A DNA stretch of 64,000 nt from Albidovulum sp. GTDB taxonomy: Bacteria; Pseudomonadota; Alphaproteobacteria; Rhodobacterales; Rhodobacteraceae. Both the position numbers and the translations under genes were made by a program. Positions 40,088 through 47,960 of this stretch are shown in pieces. Under the pieces are notes generated by a model. That model was not told where the DNA came from, did not search any database, and saw nothing but the letters and a program-made list of their open reading frames with translations. Within the stretch, counting starts at the first letter, position 1, and every line of letters begins with the position of its first letter. The stretch covers positions 170,342 to 234,341 of the forward strand of contig JAPPFL010000036.1 of NCBI GenBank assembly GCA_028823855.1, written 5' to 3'.

Positions 40088-40693
40088 ATGGATACTGTTT
40101 CCTTTACGCAAATGAAATTCGGCACAAAGCAGGACTATGATTTTCTTGCCGAACAGGAAAAATCCTATTTCGCGCTGACCGCCAACCAAATACTCTGCGA
40201 ACTCGAAAGGCATGGCGAGGATACGCTTTCAGGTTACAAGATAACGAGGCTAGAGCATGCGCTTCAGGCGGCAACACGCGCCGCGAGGGACGGAGCAGAC
40301 TTGGACTGGGTCGTGGGCGCGCTTCTCCATGACATCGGGGACGGTCTCGCGCCGCAGAATCACGATCGGTTCTCCGCTGAAGTCATTCGCCCGTTTGTCC
40401 GTGAGGAAGTAACGTGGGTCGTTGAGCATCACGGAATTTTCCAAATGAAGTATTTCGCCCACCATTACGGCTGGGACCGAAACGCCCGCGACAAGTTTCG
40501 GGACAACAATTATTTCAAGTGATGCTCCGAATTCTGCGAACGCTGGGACCAATCATCATTCGATCCGAAGTATTCCGCGGAAGACCTTGAATTTTTCGAA
40601 CCCTTGGTTCGCAAAGTATTCGGTCGCAAGGCTTATAGCCCTGAATTTGTCCAAAAAGGCATTGTTAAAGGCTTGCCGCCGAAGCGGGAATAG
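40088..40693 (+). pseudogene. HD-domain phosphohydrolase interrupted by one in-frame TGA
   Basis: The frame from ATG 40088 (GAGG 6 bases before) encodes an HD-type hydrolase: YKITRLEHALQAATRAARDG, ALLHDIGDGLAPQNHDRFSA, VVEHHGIFQMKYFAHHYGWD. It stops at TGA 40520-40522. The same frame then continues with CSEFCERWDQSSFDPKYSAE and EFFEPLVRKVFGRK to TAG 40691-40693, which is the normal C-terminus of this family. A single nonsense change therefore splits a protein of about 201 residues. TGA is a normal stop elsewhere in the window, and I see no sign of selenocysteine insertion. The truncated N-terminal part keeps the metal-binding HD core and could still fold. Confidence 0.78.
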
Positions 40694-40723
40694 CGGCGCT
40701 CAAATTTTTTCGGCGATTTTCGG

Positions 40724-41878
40724 TCAAGCATCTTCGAGCAAAGCTCCTTGAACCAGCCTATGGAAGTGGTGCAGCGCGTGCTCGCCTCTTCCGGTTCTCT
40801 GCGGCTCCGCCATCACCGGACCCTGGTCGTAGCCCTTCGACTTTAAACCTTTCTGAACGCTTTCGCAGAGGCGGACATCTTCAGGCACAAGAACATTCGA
40901 AACGTAGTCCGTTCTTGCCCGGTCGATTTCGCCCGACACGGTAAACGAAACGCCTTCGAACGACGTAGTGTCCAGGCCCGTTGGGCGAATGGACGAAATG
41001 TTAATTTCTTCCGGACCGGGCAGCACGTTGAATGTTGTATTCGGCCACAAAAACCAGAAAGAAGATACGCAATGCTTTCCCGGATCTAGCGCGTAAGCGG
41101 AATTTTCCAACCTTATGTCTTCGCAGAGCTGGCGAGCCCAAAGCCCGAATGTATCGTGCCGGTAGCTGTCCATACACATGATGTCCGCGAACGCCGGATG
41201 AGCGTGGTCGCAGTGGTAGCACTCGACGTAGTTGTCGACGACGACTTTCCAGCCTGCGTTGATTTTGATTTGCCCGTCTCCGTATGCCCCGGTGGGCGCT
41301 ACATTTTCGAGGAAAGGGACTCTCTTGCGGACATCGTCTTCCAAATCGCCTGCGCAGGTCGAAAGCGACTCGGCTTCCGGATCAAGATTTACAAACGCGC
41401 AATCGAGAAACACTTCCGTTCGAACCTCCCTTAGTGAGTAGTCATCCTTGCGAAATCCTACCCGGCCGCTGGACCGGGGAGCTCCGCGCAATCTTCCGTC
41501 CGTTTCGAAAGACCAAGCGTGGTACGGACAGACGATGACGCTTGAAATGTTTCCTGTTCCATCGGGAAGAAGTTCGTGCGCGCGGTGCTGGCAAACATTG
41601 TAAAACCCGCGCAATTTGCCGTCCCTACCGCGAATGACGAACACGTTTTGGTCGCAGATGCGAACGGTAGCGTAATCTCCGGTTCTTTTGAAGCTGCTTA
41701 GGTGGCCGACCCACTGCCATGTCTTGTAAAAGATGCGCTCTTTTTCGAGTTCGTAAATCTTCGGGCTAGTGTAGAATTTCGATGGCAGTGTAAATGATTC
41801 CTCTGCATTCGCGGTAAGCGGTTTTTGGAATGGTTGAAGAAGCAGTGATTCGTCCCGCCCAATATTTTCGTCCAGCAT
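40724..41878 (-). CDS. Rieske non-haem iron oxygenase, alpha subunit (CntA/betaine-oxygenase-like)
   Basis: 384 residues. Rieske 2Fe-2S site: C96, H98 (CQHRAH) and C117, H120 (CPYH). Mononuclear iron site: H222 and H227 in NYVECYHCDHAHP. The residue before it that usually is the bridging Asp is E219, as in carnitine monooxygenase CntA and related quaternary-amine oxygenases; this suggests a trimethylammonium or betaine substrate. GGAGGAATA precedes the ATG at 41878. No reductase subunit is adjacent, so electrons must come from elsewhere. Ring hydroxylation remains possible. Confidence 0.83.
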   Translation of the reverse strand: MLDENIGRDESLLLQPFQKPLTANAEESFTLPSKFYTSPKIYELEKERIFYKTWQWVGHLSSFKRTGDYATVRICDQNVFVIRGRDGKLRGFYNVCQHRAHELLPDGTGNISSVIVCPYHAWSFETDGRLRGAPRSSGRVGFRKDDYSLREVRTEVFLDCAFVNLDPEAESLSTCAGDLEDDVRKRVPFLENVAPTGAYGDGQIKINAGWKVVVDNYVECYHCDHAHPAFADIMCMDSYRHDTFGLWARQLCEDIRLENSAYALDPGKHCVSSFWFLWPNTTFNVLPGPEEINISSIRPTGLDTTSFEGVSFTVSGEIDRARTDYVSNVLVPEDVRLCESVQKGLKSKGYDQGPVMAEPQRTGRGEHALHHFHRLVQGALLEDA

Positions 41879-42633
41879 TATTCCTCCTTGATTCAATACA
41901 AAGTCCGGGTTTCTTCGTCGGCGCAGCGATCGCGCGATTGAAGTTTCAAATTCTTTCGCTATTCGAGGATGGCGCTAGCAATGCTTAGTCGGAATTTTCC
42001 GGCCAATCCACCAGTTTTTCGATCAATTCCACAGCCGCGGCGCAAATATTCCGATAGGGCTGCGCCAAGCCCAATATCCGGCGGGCTAGGCTTCCCTCGT
42101 GTGGAATCTACCGAAAAGGATATGTCCCGCGAACGTGCGCGAAAGTATGCTTGCCGGACGGTTTGAGTTTCTTTGGCTCTTGCCGGACCATTGATAATTT
42201 CATTTTCTTTCGATCTCGGCATCGCTTTCCAGCAAACCGGAATCGGTTAAATCGCGGCTGTTCGACTCGCGCTCACAATATTAATGTCTACGGACTTCAA
42301 ATTTCGACCTGCCGCACTATTCACCAAAGGAATTGCATCAGAGAAGGGCGCGTCGAATATTGCAAAAAAGGGGTTGAATGGTTCGGCACTTGCCATGGCG
42401 GCGCGCCATCCAATGGCGCCATGCGATATACGGCTATCGACCGGTTCCCGGCCGTTCAGTTCGCAAAGTCAAATCATTATGCGAGCGTTAGTAGATCGCC
42501 TTGGGATTTGGCGGCGCCGACACGACGGAAATCAAATATTCCGAGGAATATCGACACGATTGAAAGAAGCCGAATTCTAGTCCGAAGAGGCTGTTCTATT
42601 CAGCGACTTTGGAACGCCACCCCGCCGGAGACC
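41879..42633. other. Intergenic, 755 bases
   Basis: A 170-codon plus-strand frame (42151-42660) is open but resembles no protein I know and overlaps the convergent transporter gene; I treat it as non-coding. Confidence 0.45.
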
Positions 42634-43599
42634 CTACCTTCGGCTATAGATTCGCTTTGAAGCCAGCGCGGTTCCAGTGCGTTTCTCGCGAAGCGCGACG
42701 GTAATTCCCGACGCAAGTATCAGCAAGATTCCAATCCAGGACGAGAGCGGCGGCCACTCCGTCCATACGACCACTCCCCAAAATACGGCCATAACAAGCG
42801 CAGTGTATTCTATTGGCGCAATGGAGCTTACCTGCGCTATGCGGTAGGCTTGCGAGATAAAATAGCCGCTTGCGGCGCTCGCTACGCCAACGCCGACCAT
42901 GATAGCTAAGTCTGCTTGCTCGGGCCAGACCCAGGGTCGCGTAATAAATTCTACGGACGGATGTTCGAATCCTGATTCGTACTCGTAGAAGCATATTCCG
43001 AAAACTACGCTCGCTACTGCAAAAATCAGCTGGATATAGAATGCCATCGTGGACGCGCGTTCGGTCAATCCGATTTTTCGGGTCACAATTTGCAGCACGG
43101 CGTAGAAACAGGCGGCCCCTACTGGAAGCAGCGTGGCCGGTTGAAACCCTAGCTGCCCGGGCTTGACAAGGAAAATTACTCCTATCAGTCCGAGAGCGAC
43201 GGCTGACCATCGCTTTAAGCCGACGCGCTCGCGGAGAATTACGACGGACAGCGCAGTAGTCATTAGGGGCGCTACGAAGAAAATCGCAACAGCGTCGCCT
43301 AGCGGAAGAATGGCAAGACTGGCAAAGAACATTAGATTTGCCAGAACAAGGCACAGGCCTCGAATCAAATGCGCAAGCGGCCGCCGCGTTTTTAAATTGG
43401 CAAATCCTCCTTCGAGCGGGATTATGATGGCAAGAGTTAGTCCTAGCGCGACAAGAGAACGTATGAAAATTATTTGGTGAAGCGGATAGTCGCCGCTCAA
43501 AAACTTGATACTCATGTCGGTAATCGAAAATCCTAGGGAAGCAGCGAATGCGCAAAGTATTCCCGTAAAGTTCTTGGAAATATGAATCTGCGGAGACAT
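42634..43599 (-). CDS. DMT-superfamily (EamA) transporter
   Basis: 321 residues with ten hydrophobic segments and two EamA repeats. The first has GILCAFAASLGFSITDMSIK followed by IRSLVALGLTLAII and ILPLGDAVAIFFVAPLMTTA. The second has ALVMAVFWGVVVWTEWPP. This is the usual arrangement of small-metabolite exporters or S-adenosylmethionine permeases; the substrate cannot be deduced. The C-terminus is short and basic. It is monocistronic. Confidence 0.85.
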   Translation of the reverse strand: MSPQIHISKNFTGILCAFAASLGFSITDMSIKFLSGDYPLHQIIFIRSLVALGLTLAIIIPLEGGFANLKTRRPLAHLIRGLCLVLANLMFFASLAILPLGDAVAIFFVAPLMTTALSVVILRERVGLKRWSAVALGLIGVIFLVKPGQLGFQPATLLPVGAACFYAVLQIVTRKIGLTERASTMAFYIQLIFAVASVVFGICFYEYESGFEHPSVEFITRPWVWPEQADLAIMVGVGVASAASGYFISQAYRIAQVSSIAPIEYTALVMAVFWGVVVWTEWPPLSSWIGILLILASGITVALREKRTGTALASKRIYSRR

Positions 43600-43914
43600 C
43601 GATATACTTTCCGTCGCAGACTAAGCACTTGGCGACTCGGCGATTCGACTGATGCACCGGATTTCGAATGCGTCAACCAAAAATGGATATGAATCATGTC
43701 GTAAATGACCTTAATCCTACCGGGCCTTTCGCTCTGTTCGCAGCCTGTAAACCGAGTGGCCACGATTTGCTTGCATTTTCGGCCATCGTTTCACGCTAAG
43801 GAAGTTGGATGGAAGTGATTCATGTAAACTAGAAAAATAAAAATCCATATGACCGATTGACAATTGACGAGCTCTCTTATGTGAATGCGCTTTAAATTCA
43901 ATCGGGAGAATATG
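43600..43914. other. Intergenic, 315 bases between divergent genes
   Basis: No gene recognised. GGGAG at 43904-43908 precedes the next start. Confidence 0.5.
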
Positions 43915-44928
43915 ATGGTCGAAATTCCTGTTGCCTTGATCGGGTGCGGCAGAATTGGCTGGATGCACGCAGCCAACATCGCATCGCATCCAAAACTTAA
44001 ACTGTCCGCGGTCCACGACGTGCATGCCCCTTCCGCCGAGAAGCTTTCGGCTGAATTCGGTGTACAAGCTTATTCAACAGCGGAAGGGATTTTTTCGAAT
44101 GACTCGATAAAGGCCGTTCTCGTCGCATCGACCACTGATACCCATGTGGACTTCATCGAACGTTCAGTTGCCGCTGGAAAGCCGGTACTTTGCGAAAAAC
44201 CAATTGATCTCGATATCGCGCGGGTCAACCAGTGCGCGAAAAATCTGGAAGGCAGCGATATTCCCGTCCAAATTGGATTCAACCGCCGGTTCGACCCAGG
44301 GCACGCAGCTGCTTCGAAAGCATCTCGATCCGGGGAAATTGGGGAATTGCGCCAGGTGTTCATTACGTCGCGAGACCCGGAAATGCCGACAGAAGCCTAT
44401 TATCGCACGGCGGGCGGGCTAATGAGGGATATGACAATTCACGACTTCGATTTGGCTCGGTTTTTTCTTGTGGATGAGCCTGTCGAAGTGTTCGCAATCG
44501 GTGGACGCTTGATAGATCCGGAATTTATGGAGGAGCTTGGCGATCACGATACTGCGATGATCACAATGCGTACCGAGGACGGTAAGCAATGCCATATCAA
44601 CAATTTCCGTCTTGCCACTTACGGATATGATCAAAGGATAGAACTCGTCGGATCGGACGGCATGGTCATAAGCGGCAATCGAAAGCCACACGAGCTTCAA
44701 CGATTTTCCAAGGCCAGAACTGAATCATCCGAGCCATATATGTATTTCTTTATCGAGCGCTACACTGAAGCGTTTGCGGCGGAATTGTCGGAGTTCGCCG
44801 ACTGCATCGAAAGCGGAAAGGCACCCTCTCCGGGGTTCGAAGACGGTCGAAGAGCGTTGCTGCTGGCGGAAACCGCCTATAGATCAATTGCCGAGCGCCG
44901 ACTCGTTCGGGTTGCCGAGGTCGAGTGA
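43915..44928 (+). CDS. iolG: Inositol 2-dehydrogenase-like oxidoreductase (Gfo/Idh/MocA)
   Basis: 338 residues. NAD-binding motif VALIGCGRIGWMHAANI near the start; CEKPIDLD with K95; GFNRRFDPGH; and the catalytic pair D172 and H176 in MRDMTIHDFDLARF. K-D-H spacing equals Bacillus IolG (K97, D172, H176), so myo-inositol or scyllo-inositol is the likely substrate. No other iol genes are adjacent, so this rests on sequence. ATG 43915 is 6 bases after GGGAG; ATG 43912 is also possible. A D-threonine-aldolase-like gene converges downstream. Confidence 0.82.
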   Translation: MVEIPVALIGCGRIGWMHAANIASHPKLKLSAVHDVHAPSAEKLSAEFGVQAYSTAEGIFSNDSIKAVLVASTTDTHVDFIERSVAAGKPVLCEKPIDLDIARVNQCAKNLEGSDIPVQIGFNRRFDPGHAAASKASRSGEIGELRQVFITSRDPEMPTEAYYRTAGGLMRDMTIHDFDLARFFLVDEPVEVFAIGGRLIDPEFMEELGDHDTAMITMRTEDGKQCHINNFRLATYGYDQRIELVGSDGMVISGNRKPHELQRFSKARTESSEPYMYFFIERYTEAFAAELSEFADCIESGKAPSPGFEDGRRALLLAETAYRSIAERRLVRVAEVE

Positions 44929-45049
44929 CAACGGATATCCGCCTGGCAGTAAATTGCAATCGAGGACGGAGCGTCGAATCTTGAAACGCCGTTGCGCTGA
45001 ATCGGAAATCAATTGATTTAGCGGCAATCGGCAGTTCCGGCATCGCTCG

Positions 45050-46147
45050 CTAATGAACCAATCCGCGGGCATCGACCGCCGCGAAGCCCAGTACATCTTC
45101 GCCTCGGGAAATAACGACCCTGTCGAAAAGATTGACGACAGGGCAAACGTGGTTCGGCAGGATCCGTACCTGTTCTCCTATGTGCGGCGAACCGCCTACG
45201 AAGCGCGTGTCGAGTATTCCGTGTTCCTCGGATAGAGAGGACAGGACGCTACCGCTATTGAGATCAAAACCGAATCCGCTGCATCCCATAAGGTCGCTAG
45301 TTAATGATTTAGATCCCGCGTCTATTATGGCGCGGTCGCGGGTCGGACGGCTAACTACCGTCGCAAGGACAAAGAGCGCACAATCTTCGATTTGGCATAA
45401 TCCAGGTTGAATCTGCGACCGATCATTAAAAATATAGGTTCCCGCCCGATATTCGGTGACCGCTTCCAGGCCGTCTTTCCGCCACATGTCCGGTGTGCCG
45501 CCGGTCGACACGCATGTTGTCTCCAATCCGATTTTCTCGGCAAGCTCTTTTGCCTCTGAAAGAAATTCCCCGGAACGCTTTCGGCCACCGACGGCCGGAA
45601 ACGTCATTAAGCCGCGATAGGCGACGCCGGAGATACGGTCGATGAACTTGGCGAGTTCGACAGCGGCGTCCGGGCTTTGAACGCCGTTACGGCCGCCTCC
45701 AGTGTCGCATTCAACCAAAATTTCCAACTCGCGACCGACCGAGGATCCTGCTTCCGCGAGTCCTTCAACGACAATTTCGCTGTCAGCTACGGTCTTGATA
45801 GAAACCGCGGCCGGGAATTTAATGAGCCTCTCCAGCTTGCGTCGTCCGACTACGTTGTAAGTGAGCAAGAGATCGTCGATTCCGGCTTTTGCCATTATTT
45901 CGGCTTCGCCGAGTTTTTGGACCGTAACGCCCGTCGCGCCAAGGTCTATTTGTGCACGAGCCAAGGCGACGAGTTTGTGCGTTTTGACGTGCGGGCGATT
46001 GGCAATTTCCGCCTCGTCGCAGCGACTCTGCCACCTCCCAAGATTGCGTTCCACGACATCGAGGTCGATAACAGGAATCGGCGTTTCAAGAGATTCAACG
46101 GTCGTCGCGGAGGGTTCGAATTCGAAGTAGCATTCCAGATTGGGCAT
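45050..46147 (-). CDS. D-threonine aldolase / D-serine dehydratase-like PLP enzyme
   Basis: Fold-type III (alanine-racemase-like) PLP enzyme of 365 residues. PLP lysine K55 in RPHVKTHK; phosphate-binding and substrate segments LVECDTGGGRNGVQS, STGGTPDM and EYRAGTYIFND; C-terminal metal-binding HVCPVVNLFD. These are shared by metal-dependent D-threonine aldolases and DSD1-type D-serine dehydratases. Length fits both. The reaction is cleavage of D-beta-hydroxy amino acids to glycine plus aldehyde, or deamination. Neighbours give no clue. Confidence 0.83.
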   Translation of the reverse strand: MPNLECYFEFEPSATTVESLETPIPVIDLDVVERNLGRWQSRCDEAEIANRPHVKTHKLVALARAQIDLGATGVTVQKLGEAEIMAKAGIDDLLLTYNVVGRRKLERLIKFPAAVSIKTVADSEIVVEGLAEAGSSVGRELEILVECDTGGGRNGVQSPDAAVELAKFIDRISGVAYRGLMTFPAVGGRKRSGEFLSEAKELAEKIGLETTCVSTGGTPDMWRKDGLEAVTEYRAGTYIFNDRSQIQPGLCQIEDCALFVLATVVSRPTRDRAIIDAGSKSLTSDLMGCSGFGFDLNSGSVLSSLSEEHGILDTRFVGGSPHIGEQVRILPNHVCPVVNLFDRVVISRGEDVLGFAAVDARGLVH

Positions 46148-46658
46148 CGATTGGAATATTCCTATTGCATTTTTTCTGTAGTTGTTAACAAATCTCCGTT
46201 AGCGCAGCGACTAGTAAATTAGAAACTTGAATTTATAGAGTCGTCCGCTGCCGGTCTCGGCGCGGTTAAAAATTCGAACTATTCGGCGCAACGCACTCGG
46301 GATAGCGCTACGGCTAAGAGATCAATCAGCCGAAACTGAAAATCCCGCTAGAATTTCCTCGGCCGGCGAAGAATGAATAGCTATTCACTAGATCGAGCTT
46401 GAGCGAGGCACTGACATGTCGGCGAATTGCCTTAGAAGCACAGGTTTTAAACGGCGCCTCACACGAATTTCAACGCCAATTTTCGTAATGGTGGAAAGTT
46501 CTCGGCATATCGCGATTGTCCTGGCCTCGCGTTTTCTTGGGCCGCGCGCCGGTTCTCTTTCGAAAACGCGCTCGGCAAGCCGCCGAGCGGCGCGGTAGCG
46601 TTTCCCGCAAGACGACGCAAGTCGCAAAAAAGAGCAGTAGCATGCAGGCGATGCGCCC
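46148..46658. other. Intergenic, 511 bases at the left edge of the defence island
   Basis: Frames on both strands are unrecognised. Base composition rises toward the transposase fragment on the right. No direct repeat or attachment site was found by eye. Confidence 0.4.
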
Positions 46659-47082
46659 ATGACCGCATTTGGGGATACATGTCCGCCGCCGGATTCGTCT
46701 TCCTTTACGGAGGAGGCTTTCGCCCGGCTGAAGAGCAGCGATTCGGAGCTCGCAATGAGGCTCGCCGAGCTCCTCGAGAGGATCCGGGCGCTGGGCGACG
46801 AGATCAAGCTGCTGAAGAAGCTTTCGCGACCGTATCCGAAACCTCGTGGCGAAGATGCCGCCGGGAATCGCGTCGAGAAAGGAGCAGTTCGGGTTTGGCC
46901 TGAAGGCCCGGATCGTGATGATGTATCGCAAGAGCCAGTCGACGGCGGGCCGCATCGTGGAGATTCTGAACGATATCGGCCTAGACGTCTCGCGCCGGTC
47001 GGTCGCGAGTGGGCGGAGCGCCGCCCGGCTGCCGCCTGAGGTCGACTCCGCCGTGGAAAAACCTGTGGAAAGCCGTGTATAA
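46659..47082 (+). mobile_element. Fragment of an IS66-like transposase, frameshifted
   Basis: Two overlapping frames resemble pieces of an IS66-family transposase. The first (46659 on) has ELLERIRALGDEIKLLKK, like the leading coiled region. The second (46846 on) has EQFGFGLKARIVMMYRKSQS and RIVEILNDIGLDVSRRSV, like the region before the catalytic domain. No catalytic DDE part remains. GC-rich relative to the flanks. It marks the left side of the restriction-modification island. Confidence 0.5.
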
Positions 47083-47291
47083 ACTATTCCGAAGACGGAA
47101 AAAAATTAAAAATTACCGTTGATTCGAAACATGGATGCTTCTGGGCGCTGCCGGAGCGGTCCCATCCGAACGGCGGCAAGGCATGCATGAGCAGTTCGGC
47201 CCGGGCCCGGCAATCCCGTGCGCCGACGCATGACAAGGCCCAATTGACTTGGATTTCCGCAGGATACGGCTCGGCGCTACGGTGCCGGATG

Positions 47292-47960
47292 CTACGAATG
47301 TTTCACGAGGATGTCTCTGATGTCACCAGGTTGTCTTGACACGTCCCAGAACCAGCGGCCGAAACCGCCATGTGCATTGACAGCACGCACCCACTCGTCG
47401 AGAAACCTGCGCTTGGTTCTGTCCTGTTTGCGGTCGCGTCCCTTTGTTTCCAGAACCAACATATTGCCAGTTCCGAGCCGGATCAGAAAATCCGGGCGAT
47501 ACTTACGCACCACACCGTGATGGACGTAGAAGACCTCAAAACCCAGATGATCGTTCTTTACCCAGGCTACAACTTCCGTGGCTCGGTCCAGCGCAAAGGC
47601 TTCTGATGCTTCCCATGTACTGTCGTAGACGCAAAAGTTGATATGGCTGCGTTTGGCGGGCTCGCATGGCTTGCCCGTGTACCAGGTCCTCATGTCACCG
47701 GTTGAAAGGATCGGCCGGTCCTGGTCGAACACCGGCTCAAGAGTTTTGGTGTTCTGGAAACGGATGGTCTGCCAGATGTGCTGGACCAGCCGCGTCATAT
47801 TTAGCGTGATAATGAGGCGGCGCCTGAGATTGTCACGGTCGAATAGAGCCGGGGTGATCACGATTCTGTCCGACCGGACGAACTGCTCGATTAGGTGCAC
47901 CAGTTGGGCTAGCAGGACAGCCTTCCCCCCCTGCCAGTTCTGCTGCATTTGGTCGTACAC
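47292..47960 (-). CDS. Res-type restriction enzyme, C-terminal nuclease part (after the frameshift)
   Basis: 222 codons that continue the res gene in another frame. Homologous sequence resumes with the codons for EFRTQRIVFEAARDVYDQMQ, immediately at the frameshift near 48002-48008. It then carries LVQHIWQTIRFQNTKTLEPV, TGDMRTWYTGKPCEP and a PD-(D/E)xK nuclease site, RPDFLIRLGTGNMLVLETKG (D, then E-x-K), near residues 155-175. If made separately, translation could begin at GTG 47960 or ATG 47948, but no good ribosome site precedes either. This is most probably the detached end of the upstream gene rather than an independent protein. Confidence 0.7.
   Translation of the reverse strand: MYDQMQQNWQGGKAVLLAQLVHLIEQFVRSDRIVITPALFDRDNLRRRLIITLNMTRLVQHIWQTIRFQNTKTLEPVFDQDRPILSTGDMRTWYTGKPCEPAKRSHINFCVYDSTWEASEAFALDRATEVVAWVKNDHLGFEVFYVHHGVVRKYRPDFLIRLGTGNMLVLETKGRDRKQDRTKRRFLDEWVRAVNAHGGFGRWFWDVSRQPGDIRDILVKHS

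Noticed and set aside
40520-40522. TGA in the HD gene as selenocysteine or as a reassigned Trp codon
   Set aside because: TGA ends several genes in tight overlaps in this window, the position is not a known Sec site, and no SECIS-like hairpin was noticed; a nonsense mutation is simpler.
42151-42660. 170-codon plus-strand open frame
   Set aside because: It resembles no protein, has odd composition for a coding frame, and overlaps the end of a clear transporter gene.
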